Source: Streptomyces mobaraensis
GTDB lineage: Bacteria > Actinomycetota > Actinomycetes > Streptomycetales > Streptomycetaceae
Direction: 5' to 3'
DNA: 64,000 nucleotides
Assembly (NCBI RefSeq): GCF_020099395.1
Contig: NZ_CP083590.1
Coordinates: 744,001-808,000, forward strand
The first letter of the stretch is position 1. Each line of letters starts with the position of its first letter. A program made the translations under genes and the position numbers. This document shows positions 1 through 8,963 of the stretch, piece after piece. Below the pieces are notes generated by a model. It saw nothing but the letters and a program-made list of their open reading frames with translations, was not told the origin of the DNA and made no database searches.

Positions 1-516
1 GAGGCCGTGCGGCGGCTGCGCGAGCTGGGCCTGACCCCGATCCTGCTCACCGGCGACAACACGGCGGTGGCCGAGGCGGTGGCCGCCGAGGTCGGCATCG
101 ACGAGGTGATCGCCGAGGTTCTGCCCGAGGACAAGGTGGCCGTCGTCAAGCGGCTCCAGGCCGAGGGCCGGTCGGTGGCCATGGTCGGCGACGGCGTCAA
201 CGACGCGGCGGCGCTGGCCCAGGCGGACCTGGGGCTGGCGATGGGCACGGGCACCGACGCGGCCATCGAGGCCGGCGACCTCACCCTCGTCCGGGGCGAC
301 CTCCGGGCAGCGGCGGACGCCATCCGGCTCTCGCGGAAGACGCTGGGCACCATCAAGACCAACCTGTTCTGGGCCTTCGCCTACAACGTGGCCGCCCTCC
401 CGCTGGCCGCGGCCGGCCTCCTCAACCCGATGATCGCGGGCGCGGCGATGGCCTTCTCCTCGGTCTTCGTCGTCGGCAACAGCCTGCGGCTCCGGAGCTT
501 CCGCGCCGCGGAGTGA
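1..516 (+). CDS. Heavy-metal (copper-type) P1B ATPase, C-terminal part, cut by window edge
   Basis: The frame is open from the first base, so this is the last ~171 residues of a longer pump. It carries the end of the P-domain: a TGDN motif about 15 residues in, then [10 protein letters not shown], the hinge motif that ligates Mg2+ in P-type ATPases, followed by [17 protein letters not shown]. The last ~60 residues form two hydrophobic helices ending in NSLRLRSF, as in CopA/CtpV-type P1B exporters. These pumps use ATP to export Cu+ or related soft metals across the membrane. The metal-selecting CPC motif would lie upstream, outside the window, so the metal is inferred. A very strong hairpin starts 18 nt after the stop. 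Confidence 0.93.
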   Translation, partial: EAVRRLRELGLTPILLTGDNTAVAEAVAAEVGIDEVIAEVLPEDKVAVVKRLQAEGRSVAMVGDGVNDAAALAQADLGLAMGTGTDAAIEAGDLTLVRGDLRAAADAIRLSRKTLGTIKTNLFWAFAYNVAALPLAAAGLLNPMIAGAAMAFSSVFVVGNSLRLRSFRAAE

Positions 517-534
517 GGCCGCCGCGCCCCGCAG

Positions 535-591
535 GACACCGCGCGGTCGCCGGGCGGACGATCACCGTCCGCCCGGCGACCGCGCGGTGTC
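535..591. terminator. Perfect 26-bp hairpin terminator after the ATPase gene
   Basis: Left arm 535-560 and right arm 566-591 are exact reverse complements (26 bp) with a 5-nt ATCAC loop. There is no T-run, which is normal in high-GC actinomycetes. It begins 18 nt past the ATPase stop and precedes the small gene at 714, so it probably ends ATPase transcription. Confidence 0.85.
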
Positions 592-713
592 GGGCTCGTG
601 ATGAATCCGTAACAGCGGGATCCCCCGCGTCACCCGGCGCGTCTCTCCGGGTGACGAACGCGAGAACCGCGAAGAACACGGACACGAGAGCACGGAAGAG
701 AGGGTGCGACGAC

Positions 714-977
714 ATGGCGCTGCCCCAGCTGTACAGGAACAGGATCACGGCGCTGGTCGCCGTCACGGTCTTCGGCTTCGCGGGCACCCTGACCGCGGCG
801 GTCACCGCCGAGGCGGTCGGCCGCAGCGCGGCGGCGGGCCTGCCGACGGAGGCCGACGCGGGCACCGGCCCGGCCGGCCGGGCCCAGGACGGCCGGCCGG
901 CGGACGGCGACGCCCCGAAGACCGTCGTCGTCGTACGCGGCGGGACGTCCGAGTCCCAGGCTCTCCCCCGGCCCTGA
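714..977 (+). CDS. Small hypothetical membrane or secreted protein, possibly frameshifted
   Basis: This 87-aa frame starts with ATG behind a GAGAGGG-type ribosome site. After a short basic stretch it has one hydrophobic segment (ALVAVTVFGFAGTLTAAVTA, residues ~11-30), then an Ala/Gly/Asp-rich polar tail. It could be a signal-anchored or secreted small protein; no family is recognised. The frame ends just after a C5 run at 965-969. Reading one base on from that run gives a Pro/Glu/Ser tail with PEPSSG- and PESSSG-like repeats, so the gene may originally have been longer, or an extra C may be present. It stands alone between the terminator at 535-591 and the convergent lipoprotein gene. Confidence 0.45.
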   Translation: MALPQLYRNRITALVAVTVFGFAGTLTAAVTAEAVGRSAAAGLPTEADAGTGPAGRAQDGRPADGDAPKTVVVVRGGTSESQALPRP

Positions 978-1228
978 ACCCCGAGCCGCCCCCGAGCCCT
1001 CGTCCGGTCCGGCAGCCCCGGCCGCGCCCGAGTCCTCGTCCGGCCTGAACCCCGAGCCGGCCCCAGTCCCGAGCCGACCGAGCCTGGTCCGGCCCCGAGC
1101 CCTCGTCCGACGCCGGGCCCGAGCCGGCCCCGCCCCCGCCCAGCACCGCCCCGCACTCCATTCGGCCCGATCCGGCCCAGCGCCGGCCCCGCGCCCATCC
1201 AGCGCCGACCCCACGCCGACCCCGCGCC
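978..1228. repeat. Degenerate CCCGAGCCCTCGTCCG-type repeats, no clear gene
   Basis: A tract with variants of CCCGAGCCCTCGTCCG at about 991, 1027 and 1096 and of CCCCGAGCCG at about 979 and 1049. It could be the displaced Pro/Ser-rich tail of the preceding small gene or a non-coding low-complexity spacer. I see no start site or terminator-like hairpin here. Confidence 0.4.
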
Positions 1229-1729
1229 CTAGACGCGGTCGCACTCCAGCCCGTCCAGCCGCTTCCCGCCGCCGGACAGCGTCACCTTCACCCGGTTCCA
1301 CGGCAGCCCGCCGGGCACCTGGTTGTGGGCCGCGGTGCACACCAGCTGGGTGCGGGCGGTCCGCGAGATGCGGCTGACGTCGAGCGGCAGCACGATCTCG
1401 ACGTGCCCGGGGTCCGTCGTGACCTGCACGCCCACGCCAGGCCGGATGCCGATGTCGCTGTAGAGACCGCGCGTGCGTTCCGCCTCGTTAGGCCCCTTCA
1501 GCATCAGCCGTACCGCGTCCTCCGCGGTCACCGGGCCGTCCGCCGGACGCGAGGTGCCGATGACGCCGGTCACCACGGCGAAGTACAGCCGGGCCTCCCA
1601 GCCGGGCGCGCCCGGCTGGTGGACGCCGGTGGCGGGCTGGCCGAACTCGATGACCTCCGTCGGCTCGATGCCGCAGCCGGCGAGCGTGCCCAGCAGGAGC
1701 ACCGCGGCCGACGCGCGTCGTGCCCTCAC
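1229..1729 (-). CDS. Putative lipoprotein of a two-component operon
   Basis: 166 aa. The N-terminus is basic and hydrophobic and ends in a lipobox, LAGC, with the lipidated Cys at residue 19, so the mature protein should sit on the outer face of the membrane. The body has no motif I can name with certainty. Its start (GTG) overlaps the stop of the sensor kinase by GTGA, so it is the third gene of a regulator-kinase-lipoprotein operon. In the related sigE-cseABC system of Streptomyces a lipoprotein (CseA) dampens signalling by kinase CseC. A similar accessory role is inferred from position only, because here the lipoprotein gene is last and no sigma factor gene is adjacent. Confidence 0.8.
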   Translation of the reverse strand: MRARRASAAVLLLGTLAGCGIEPTEVIEFGQPATGVHQPGAPGWEARLYFAVVTGVIGTSRPADGPVTAEDAVRLMLKGPNEAERTRGLYSDIGIRPGVGVQVTTDPGHVEIVLPLDVSRISRTARTQLVCTAAHNQVPGGLPWNRVKVTLSGGGKRLDGLECDRV

Positions 1730-3240
1730 TCCTCGTCACCTCCTGTGCGCAGGGGGAGGTCGACGGTGAACACCGCGCCTCCGCCGGGCCGGTTGGCGGC
1801 CCGGATGGTTCCGTGGTGCAGCCGGACGTTCTCCAGCGTGATGGCGAGGCCGAGGCCGCTGCCCTCGGAGCGGACCCGGGCGGCGTCGGCCTTGTAGAAG
1901 CGGTCGAAGACGTGCGGCAGCACCTTGGGGTCGATCCCCGGGCCCTGGTCGGCGACCTCGATCAGCAGCCGTCCGGCCGCGTCGTCGCCTTCCGTCGCCC
2001 GGACCGTCACGTGGACGGGGGCGCCGCCGTGCCGCAGGGCGTTGCCGACCAGGTTGGCCACCACGACGTCGATGCGCCGGGTGTCGAGCCGGGCGCGGAC
2101 GCCGTCGGGCAGGTCGGCGGTGACCTCGTCCTGCCAGTTGCGGGCCTGGAGGGTCTTGCGGACGGTCTCGGCGACGTCGACCTCGTCGAGGTGGAGGGCG
2201 GCGGCGCCGGCGTCGAAGCGGGAGATCTCCATCAGGTCCTCGACCATGCGGGCGAGCTTGCCGGTCTCCTCGCTGATCAGCCGGACGGCGTGGGCGGTGT
2301 CCGGGTCGAGGGTGGCGGCGTCCTCGTCGAGGACGTCGACGACGGCCGTCATGGCGGCGAGCGGGGTGCGCAGTTCGTGCGAGACGTCGGCGGCGAAGCG
2401 GCGCGCGTTGGCCTCCATGCGGCGGAGTTCGGCGACGTTCTCCTCCAGGGCGGCGGCCATGCCGTTGAACGTCCGGGAGAGTTCGGCGAGTTCGTCGCGG
2501 CCGGTGACCTTCAGCCGGGTGTCGAGGGCGCCCTCGGTGATCCGCTGGGCGCCGCGGCGCAGTTCGCGTACGGGCCGGAGGACGCCGCCTGCGGCGATGA
2601 GGGCGGGCACCACGGCGAGGGCGACGGCGGGCAGGGCGCCGCTCTGGGCGGCGTCGACGAGGGCCTGGACGTTGGCCTCGTCCTCGCGCAGCGGGACCCG
2701 GGCGAAGACCTCCACGCCGGACGGTTTCCGGTCGTTGCTGAAGGTGACGGGGAGGCCGATGACGAGCCAGGGGCGGCCGTCGGTCTCGACGCGCTGCACG
2801 GCGGCGATCCCGGCCTGCACCTTCTTGCGCACGCCGGTGCCAAGGGCGGCGTCCTCGCCGGGCCGGAGGGCCGGGACCATGGGCCCGGCGCCGAAGCGGA
2901 CGTGCACGACCCAGTGCTGGGCCGCCTCGCCGGCCCGGTTGAGGTTGGCCGCGAACTTGGCGAGACCTGCCTCTCCGGGCGGGTACCGCAGGTCGGGGGC
3001 CTGGGAGTTGACCTGGCCGCGCAGGGCGTCGACGGCGGTGTCCTGGGTGCGCTGGAGGATCGCGGTGCGCGCCTCGCGGAAGGTGAGCGCCGCGGTGGCC
3101 AGCGCGCTCAGCGCGGCGACGAGCAGGAACGCGACGACGAGCCGGGCGCGCAGGCCGCGGGCGAGGGTGCGCAGGGCGGGCTTGCGCGCCCCGGCGGGGC
3201 GCCGCCGATCGGCCGGGCGGCGCACGCCGAGACGTCTCAC
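1726..3240 (-). CDS. Two-component sensor histidine kinase
   Basis: 504 aa, GTG start overlapping the regulator stop by GTGA. Order: basic N-terminus; TM1 ~33-53; extracellular sensor ~55-200; TM2 ~202-222; HAMP ~223-275; dimerisation/phosphoacceptor helix with DVSHELRTPL, whose His288 should be autophosphorylated; then a HATPase_c domain with the N box (NLVGNALRHG), G1 (DQGPGID), F (FDRFYKAD) and G2 (GSGLGLAI). All catalytic motifs are intact. It should phosphorylate the regulator encoded immediately upstream. The family is CseC/AfsQ2-like; the signal is unknown. The following lipoprotein gene overlaps its stop and may modulate sensing. Confidence 0.95.
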   Translation of the reverse strand: MRRLGVRRPADRRRPAGARKPALRTLARGLRARLVVAFLLVAALSALATAALTFREARTAILQRTQDTAVDALRGQVNSQAPDLRYPPGEAGLAKFAANLNRAGEAAQHWVVHVRFGAGPMVPALRPGEDAALGTGVRKKVQAGIAAVQRVETDGRPWLVIGLPVTFSNDRKPSGVEVFARVPLREDEANVQALVDAAQSGALPAVALAVVPALIAAGGVLRPVRELRRGAQRITEGALDTRLKVTGRDELAELSRTFNGMAAALEENVAELRRMEANARRFAADVSHELRTPLAAMTAVVDVLDEDAATLDPDTAHAVRLISEETGKLARMVEDLMEISRFDAGAAALHLDEVDVAETVRKTLQARNWQDEVTADLPDGVRARLDTRRIDVVVANLVGNALRHGGAPVHVTVRATEGDDAAGRLLIEVADQGPGIDPKVLPHVFDRFYKADAARVRSEGSGLGLAITLENVRLHHGTIRAANRPGGGAVFTVDLPLRTGGDEE

Positions 3241-3935
3241 AACGGGCCGAACCGGTAGCCGAAGCCGCGCACGGTCTGGATGTAGCGGGGCGAGCGCGTG
3301 GAGTCCTCCACCTTGGTGCGCAGCCGCATCACACAGGCGTCCACCAGCCGGGCGTCGCCGTGGTAGCTGTGCTCCCAGACGTGTTCCAGGAGCTGCTGGC
3401 GGCTGTGGACGCGGCCGGGGGTGGCGGAGAGGTGGAGCAGCAGCTTCATCTCGGAGGGGGCGAGCGCGAGGTCCTTGCCGTGCTTGGTGACGACCAGTCC
3501 GGCCCGGTCGACGACCAGGTCGCCGTGGACCTCGGCGGGCCGGGCGGCGCCCTCGGGGCCGGCGCCGTCGGCGGGTGCCGCGCGGCGGAGGACCGCGCGG
3601 ATGCGGGCTTCCAGGACCTCGCCGCGGGCGGGCTTGACGATGTAGTCGTCGGCGCCGGCCTCCAGGCCGAGGACGACGTCGATGTCGTCGCCGCGGGCGG
3701 TGAGCATGATGATCGGGAGCTGCTGGGTGGCGCGTATCCGGCGGCAGACCTCGAAGCCGCTGACGTCGGGGAGCATCAGGTCGAGGAGGACCAGGTCCGG
3801 CCGGAAGGCGCCGAGCGCGGCGAGCCCGGCCTCACCGGTCGCCGCGGCCTCGACCTCGTGGCCGCGGCGGCGCAGGGTGAGGGTGACCCCTTCCCGTACC
3901 GCTCGGTCGTCCTCGATCAGAAGCACGCGTGACAT
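3237..3935 (-). CDS. OmpR-family response regulator (CseB/AfsQ1-like)
   Basis: 232 aa. Receiver domain ~1-115 with the acidic pair D9/D10, phosphoacceptor D52 (LLDLMLP), T79 and K101 (IVKP). A linker follows, then a winged-helix DNA-binding domain ending RYIQTVRGFGYRFGPL, typical of the OmpR/PhoB class. I chose the ATG at 3935 because it begins MSRVLLIEDD, where family members start. An upstream in-frame GTG would add 22 residues with no family resemblance. No Shine-Dalgarno site is visible before the ATG, so the mRNA may be leaderless. It is first in the regulator-kinase-lipoprotein operon and lies 250 bp from the divergent aidB-like gene, which it might also control (inference). Confidence 0.95.
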   Translation of the reverse strand: MSRVLLIEDDRAVREGVTLTLRRRGHEVEAAATGEAGLAALGAFRPDLVLLDLMLPDVSGFEVCRRIRATQQLPIIMLTARGDDIDVVLGLEAGADDYIVKPARGEVLEARIRAVLRRAAPADGAGPEGAARPAEVHGDLVVDRAGLVVTKHGKDLALAPSEMKLLLHLSATPGRVHSRQQLLEHVWEHSYHGDARLVDACVMRLRTKVEDSTRSPRYIQTVRGFGYRFGPL

Positions 3936-4185
3936 AGGGACAGTATCGATCCGATCATCACACCAACGCGCCGGATGGGACCCCGTCCGGGGAACTGTCA
4001 CCGATTGCTCATATTCACCTGGGGTCCCTGTGACCTCTCCCGTCTCACCTTCTTCACCGGAGAAGCCCCGCCGCGCGGGCCGGGGCGGGATAATGACCAG
4101 CCGATTGTCCGTACGCCATCAAGCCGTCGTCCGAGCCCCTCCCCAGCCCTCGACAGGCACGATCATCAGCGATCCGGAGGTCGCC

Positions 4186-5829
4186 ATGAGCACGCACGAG
4201 GTCCTCAACCAGGCCCCGCCCCTGACCGGCTTCACCACCGCCGACGACCCCGCGCTGCTGGAGGCCCTCCGCCGGGACGGCGGCGGCCGGGGCGAGGAGG
4301 AGGTCCGGGCCCTGGGGGCGCGGGCCGGTTCGGAGGAGGTCCAGGAGTGGGCGCGGCAGGCCGAGGCGTACCCGCCGGTGCTGCGCACCCACGACCGGTA
4401 CGGCCACCGGGTGGACGAGGTCGACTTCCACCCGGCGTGGCACCACCTGATGGCGACGGCCGTGGAGACCGGTCAGCACGCGGCGCCCTGGGCGGACGGC
4501 CGGCCGGGGGCACACCTGATCCGCGCCGCCAAGTTCTACGTCTGGGCGCAGGCCGAGCCCGGCCACGGCTGTCCGGTCTCCATGACCAACGCCGCCGTCC
4601 CCGCCCTCCGCGCCCAGCCCGGCCTCGCCGCCCTCTACGAACCGCTGCTGGCGTCCCCGGTGTACGACTACGGACTGCGGCCGCCGCTGGGCAAGCGCGG
4701 CCTGATCGCCGGCATGTCGATGACGGAGAAGCAGGGCGGCTCGGACGTCCGGGCCAACACCACCACGGCCGTCCCGGCGGGCGACGGCACGTACCTGATC
4801 ACCGGGCACAAGTGGTTCACCTCCGCGCCGATGAGCGACGTCTTCCTGGTCCTGGCCCAGACCGAGCAGGGCCTGACCTGCTTCCTCATGCCGCGCGTCC
4901 TGCCGGACGGCACCCGCAACGCGATGCGCCTCCAGCGGCTGAAGGACAAGCTCGGCAACCGCTCCAACGCCTCCTCCGAGATCGAGTACGAGGGGGCCGT
5001 CGCCTGGCCGGTGGGCGAGCCGGGGCGCGGGGTGCGCACGATCGTCGAGATGGTCAACATGACCCGCCTCGACTGCGTCATCGGCTCGGCCGCCGGCATG
5101 CGCGCCGGGCTGCGGCAGGCCCTGCACCACACCACGTACCGCCGCGCCTTCGGCGCCGAGCTGATCGACCAGCCGCTGATGCGCAACGTCCTGGCGGACC
5201 TCGCCGTCGAGTCGGAGGCGGCCACGGCCCTGGCGATGCGCCTGGCGGCGGCCCTGGACCGGTCGGAGGCCGGGGACGAGGCGGAACGCGCCCTGCGGCG
5301 GCTCGCGCTGGCGGCCGGCAAGTACTGGGTGTGCAAGCGCGGCAGCGCACACGCGGCGGAGGCGCTGGAGTGCCTGGGCGGCAACGGCTACGTCGAGGAG
5401 TCGGGCATGCCCCGCCTCTACCGCGAGGCGCCGCTCCTCTCCATCTGGGAGGGCTCCGGCAACGTCGCCGCCCTGGACGTCCTCCGCGCCCTCACCCGCG
5501 AACGCGGGGCGCTGGACGCCTACTTCGCCGAGGTCGACGCGGCCGCCGGCGCGGACCCCCGCCTCGACGCCGCCGCCACCCGCCTGCGCACCCTCCTCAC
5601 CACCCTCCACGACCCCCACCACGCCCAGCTCACCGCCCGCCGCGTGGCCGAACAGCTCACCCTCGTCCTCCAGGGCAGCCTCCTCGTCCGCCACTCCACC
5701 CCCGCCATGGCCGACACCTTCTGCGCCTCCCGCCTGGCCGGCGACTGGGGCGGCGCCTTCGGCACCCTCCCGCCGGGCGCGGACCTGGGCGGGGTGCTGG
5801 AACGGGCGGTGGTGAAGGACGCGGGGTAG
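4186..5829 (+). CDS. aidB: AidB-like acyl-CoA dehydrogenase family flavoprotein
   Basis: 547 aa, close to E. coli AidB (541 aa) and longer than ordinary acyl-CoA dehydrogenases. The ATG follows GGAGG by 6 nt. Features are typical of the AidB branch: MSMTEKQGGSDVRANTT (flavin/substrate region), GHKWFTSAPMSD, KDKLGNRSNASSEI, ECLGGNGYVEE, and the C-terminal YREAPLLSIWEGSGNV with a Glu at the dehydrogenase active-site position. AidB is an FAD protein of the adaptive response to alkylation that binds DNA; some homologues have weak isovaleryl-CoA dehydrogenase activity. Whether this one protects DNA or oxidises acyl-CoA cannot be decided from sequence. It is monocistronic. Confidence 0.9.
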   Translation: MSTHEVLNQAPPLTGFTTADDPALLEALRRDGGGRGEEEVRALGARAGSEEVQEWARQAEAYPPVLRTHDRYGHRVDEVDFHPAWHHLMATAVETGQHAAPWADGRPGAHLIRAAKFYVWAQAEPGHGCPVSMTNAAVPALRAQPGLAALYEPLLASPVYDYGLRPPLGKRGLIAGMSMTEKQGGSDVRANTTTAVPAGDGTYLITGHKWFTSAPMSDVFLVLAQTEQGLTCFLMPRVLPDGTRNAMRLQRLKDKLGNRSNASSEIEYEGAVAWPVGEPGRGVRTIVEMVNMTRLDCVIGSAAGMRAGLRQALHHTTYRRAFGAELIDQPLMRNVLADLAVESEAATALAMRLAAALDRSEAGDEAERALRRLALAAGKYWVCKRGSAHAAEALECLGGNGYVEESGMPRLYREAPLLSIWEGSGNVAALDVLRALTRERGALDAYFAEVDAAAGADPRLDAAATRLRTLLTTLHDPHHAQLTARRVAEQLTLVLQGSLLVRHSTPAMADTFCASRLAGDWGGAFGTLPPGADLGGVLERAVVKDAG

Positions 5830-5914
5830 GCGCCCGGTCCGCCGGGCGGCGCCCGTCAGCCCCCGACCGCCGAAGAGGGCGAGGTCAGGAGGAGGGCGGC
5901 GACGGAAGGACGAC

Positions 5915-6292
5915 TCAGGAGGCGGACGGTTCGATCTCCCCCGCGAAGACGATGACCTGGTCGATGAGGCTCCGCCGCAGATGGACGACGTCCGTTCCCG
6001 CCAGGCGGGGGCCTCCGGCCGGCGTGGTGAAGACCCACTGGTACCGGGCCCACTCGTCCGGCATGTCCACCGCCGAGCAGCGCACCATCGTGCCGGTCCC
6101 CGCCGGGTGGCGCCGGATGTCCAGCACGAACCGCTCGACCGCCGCGATTCCTTCGATGCGGCCCAACGGCCCCCAGAGGACCACGTCCGACGTCAGGGCC
6201 TGGGAGAGCAGAGCAGTCACATAGCTGTCGTCCGAGGCGTTGAACGCGGATATGAACGTGTCGATCGCGGAGCGTGCCGTCTCTTCCTGCAT
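5915..6292 (-). CDS. SnoaL/NTF2-like small protein
   Basis: 125 aa with the pattern of the cone-shaped SnoaL/NTF2 fold: an N-terminal helix (ETARSAIDTFISAFNASD), a long helix with VTALLSQALTSDVVLWGPLG, then IEGIAAVERFVLDIR and four predicted beta strands. Members act as small isomerases, cyclases or ligand-binding proteins; nothing identifies the substrate. It is convergent with the aidB-like gene and divergent from the DUF4239-like gene. No strong ribosome site precedes the ATG, which reduces confidence in the exact start. Confidence 0.75.
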   Translation of the reverse strand: MQEETARSAIDTFISAFNASDDSYVTALLSQALTSDVVLWGPLGRIEGIAAVERFVLDIRRHPAGTGTMVRCSAVDMPDEWARYQWVFTTPAGGPRLAGTDVVHLRRSLIDQVIVFAGEIEPSAS

Positions 6293-6556
6293 GTCCCAGT
6301 AATACCAGCCGTTTCGCGTGCGCTCGTCCCGCGAGCCGCCTTCCGGTCACGGTGAACCGTCAACGCCCGCCGCCGCGCCGGCGGACGCTTTCGCGACCGG
6401 CCCCGGCCGGTGCGTCCGAACATCCACTCCGGCCCCTCGAACGCCCTCATCCCATCGGAGGAAACCGCCCCGCATCCCGGCTGAACGGGTGACACACGCC
6501 GCAGTATCTCGGTGGCGCGCGCCCTCGCGCCGTTGTGGGCGAATCCGGAGGATGCC

Positions 6557-7312
6557 GTGGACGAGTGGGTGGTGCTGGTCCTCGCGATGGTCGCGGTGAT
6601 CGTGGTCGTCGTGTCCGTGATCCTGCTGCGCGGGAGGCGGGTGGGGGCCGGCGAGGATCCCTCCGAGACGCCCGACGTCATCGAGTACATGACGATGATG
6701 ATCGGCGTGGTCTATGCCATCGTCCTCGGACTGGCCATCGCCGGCGTCTGGGAGGCGCGGAACTCCGCGCAGGCCACGGTGCAGGCCGAGGCGCAGGCGC
6801 TGCACGAGATCCAGGAGCGGGTGCAGGCGTTCGCGCCGGCGGCCCGGGAGCAGGTGCGGGCGGACGTCGACACCTACGTCCAGTACGTCGTCCACAAGGA
6901 GTGGCCGGGCATGCTGGACGACGGGCAGCTCACCGACAAGGGGAAGGAGCTGCTGGACAAGGTGCGGGCGGACATCACCTCCTACGAGCCGAGGAACGAC
7001 CGCGAGAGCCAGTCGTACCAGCCGCTGCTGGACCAGGCCGGGGCGGCGGACGCGGCGCGCAACGCCCGTGGGCTGAGCGCCGGGGACACCATGCCGGGGG
7101 TGGTGTGGTTCGGTCTGATCGGCGGGGCGCTGGTGGCCGTGGGCCTGATCTACACCCTGCAGATCCGGCGGTCGCCGCGCGAACTGCTCCTCGCCGGGCT
7201 CTACAGCGCGCTGATCGCCTTCCTCCTCTTCCTCATCTGGGACTTCGACGCCCCCTTCGGGCACTACGTGGGCGACTCCACCGACGCGTTCACCGATCTG
7301 TTCGCCGTCTGA
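6557..7312 (+). CDS. DUF4239-like (bestrophin-like) membrane protein
   Basis: 251 aa from GTG 6557, chosen because GGAGG (6547-6551) lies 5 nt upstream; a more distal GTG at 6512 lacks such a site. Topology: TM1 ~3-22, TM2 ~45-65, a long charged central region (~70-175) rich in Glu/Gln/Arg that looks helical, then TM3 ~182-202 and TM4 ~212-230. This four-helix arrangement around a soluble insert matches DUF4239, sometimes called bestrophin-like. Function is unknown; an ion-channel role is only an analogy. Stands alone. Confidence 0.82.
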   Translation: MDEWVVLVLAMVAVIVVVVSVILLRGRRVGAGEDPSETPDVIEYMTMMIGVVYAIVLGLAIAGVWEARNSAQATVQAEAQALHEIQERVQAFAPAAREQVRADVDTYVQYVVHKEWPGMLDDGQLTDKGKELLDKVRADITSYEPRNDRESQSYQPLLDQAGAADAARNARGLSAGDTMPGVVWFGLIGGALVAVGLIYTLQIRRSPRELLLAGLYSALIAFLLFLIWDFDAPFGHYVGDSTDAFTDLFAV

Positions 7313-7667
7313 CGACGCGCCGCTCGGTTCCGGCCAGATTCCGCCGGCCGTCCCTCGGACCCCTCACCGCCGCCTCCGTCCCCGCCGTCCGCGACGGTGG
7401 CGGCCGGGGGCGGCACCGTGTCCGCGCCCGCGACGTCCCAGCGCCCGGCCGCGTACCCGCTGTTCGGGCCGGGGCGGCCGCCGCCCCCGGCCCGTACGCG
7501 ACCGGGCCCGGACGGGCCCGTCGCCCCCGCCCCAATGGTCTACACCTTTCCCGGGCGGCTCCCGGAACGCCCTCCAGGCATGACCGGTTCCCGGCGCCGG
7601 CCCGCGCGTTTCGCCCTCCGTTTGGGGGTACAGGGCAAGGGGGCTGACCGACAGGAGGGCACCCGGA
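7313..7667. other. Gene-free stretch before the ergothioneine operon
   Basis: About 355 bp of very GC-rich DNA between the DUF4239-like gene and egtA. Frames on both strands here are compositional and lack start signals. The only useful element is the AGGAGG site just before egtA. The operon's promoter should lie here, but I cannot assign -35/-10 boxes with confidence. Confidence 0.5.
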
Positions 7668-8963
7668 GTGACCGACGAGAGCATCGCCTACGGCGAAGGC
7701 GCGACCCGGACGGTCGACATGGACGAGGCGGCGGCACTGGTCCGCGGCATCTGCTTCAAGACCGGCCCGCCCCGCCTCCTCGGCGTCGAGCTGGAATGGC
7801 TCGTCCACGACCTGCGCGAACCGACCCGCCCGGTGGAAGCGGCCCGGCTCAACGCCGCCGCCGACCGGCTCCGCAAGCTTCCGCTGCGCTCACTGCTCAC
7901 CATCGAGCCCGGCGGCCAGATCGAGTTCAGCTCGCAGCCCGCCGGCTCCCTCACCGCCTGCGTGGACGAGGTGGCCGCCGATCTCGCCCTGGCCAGGGCC
8001 GAGTTGAAGGACATCGGGCTCTTCCTCGCCGGCTACGGCAAGGAGCCCTGGACCCATCCGGACCGGGTGGTGGAGACCCGCCGCTACAGCGCGATGGAGG
8101 TCTACTACGACCGCTGGAACGGGGCCGGCCGCACGATCATGTGCCGGACGGCGTCCGTCCAGGTATGCGTGGACGCCGGCGGCGAGGGCCCGGGCCCGCT
8201 CGGGTTCGACCGCCGCTGGCGGTACGCGCACCTGCTGGGCGCGGTGCTGACCGCCGCGTTCGCCAACTCGCCGCTGCACCTGGGGCGGCCCACCGGCTGG
8301 CGCTCCACCCGCCAGGCCACCTACGCCCGGATGGACCCGGGCCGCACCCTCGCCCCCGCCGAGCACCTGGAGCCGCGGGCGGCCTGGGCCGAGTACGCGC
8401 TGGACGCGGAGGTGATGTTCATCCGGCGCGAGGAAGGACCGTGGCAGCCCGTACAGGGCCTGCCGCTGCGCGAGTGGCTGCGCACGGGCGAGCCGCGGCC
8501 GGTCACCGCGGGCGATGTGATCTACCACCTGACCACGCTGTTCCCGCCCATCCGGCCGCGCGGCCACCTGGAGATGCGCATGATCGACGCGCAGCCGGGC
8601 GAGGACGGGTGGCTGGTGCCGCTCGCGGTGACGGCGGCGCTGTTCGACGACCCGACGGCCGCCGAGACCGCGTACCGCGCGGTGAAGCCGCTGGCCGACG
8701 CGGCGGGCGGGGAGCCCACCCCGCGCAACCCGCTGTGGCGCCGGGCCGCCCGGCACGGCCTGTCCGATCCGGAGCTCCACGCGGCGGCGGCCGGCTGTTT
8801 CGCGGCGGCGCGCGAGGCGCTCCCCCGGCTCGGGGCCTCGCCCCGGGTGCTGGAGGCGGTGGACGAGTTCACCGCCCGGTACGTGGGCCGGGGCCGCTGC
8901 CCGGCCGACGACCTGCTGGACCTGGTCGCGGACCGGCCCGTGAGCGCGGAGTGCGGGCCGTGA
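7668..8963 (+). CDS. egtA: Ergothioneine biosynthesis glutamate-cysteine ligase EgtA
   Basis: 431 aa, GTG start with AGGAGG about 9 nt upstream. The protein belongs to the GCS2/EgtA group of ATP-dependent carboxylate-amine ligases: LLGVELEWLVHD near the N-terminus (nucleotide/Mg site), EPGGQIEFSSQP, and CRTASVQVCVDAGGE. EgtA makes gamma-glutamylcysteine, the sulfur donor used by EgtB. It is the first of four genes in a tight operon: its TGA overlaps the egtB GTG. The order A-B-C-D matches the cluster known in mycobacteria and streptomycetes, which makes the assignment firm. Confidence 0.95.
   Translation: MTDESIAYGEGATRTVDMDEAAALVRGICFKTGPPRLLGVELEWLVHDLREPTRPVEAARLNAAADRLRKLPLRSLLTIEPGGQIEFSSQPAGSLTACVDEVAADLALARAELKDIGLFLAGYGKEPWTHPDRVVETRRYSAMEVYYDRWNGAGRTIMCRTASVQVCVDAGGEGPGPLGFDRRWRYAHLLGAVLTAAFANSPLHLGRPTGWRSTRQATYARMDPGRTLAPAEHLEPRAAWAEYALDAEVMFIRREEGPWQPVQGLPLREWLRTGEPRPVTAGDVIYHLTTLFPPIRPRGHLEMRMIDAQPGEDGWLVPLAVTAALFDDPTAAETAYRAVKPLADAAGGEPTPRNPLWRRAARHGLSDPELHAAAAGCFAAAREALPRLGASPRVLEAVDEFTARYVGRGRCPADDLLDLVADRPVSAECGP

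Noticed and set aside
1229..3935. Assignment as the sigE-cseABC operon itself
   Set aside because: There is no sigma-factor gene and the lipoprotein gene is last rather than before the regulator, so only family resemblance is claimed.
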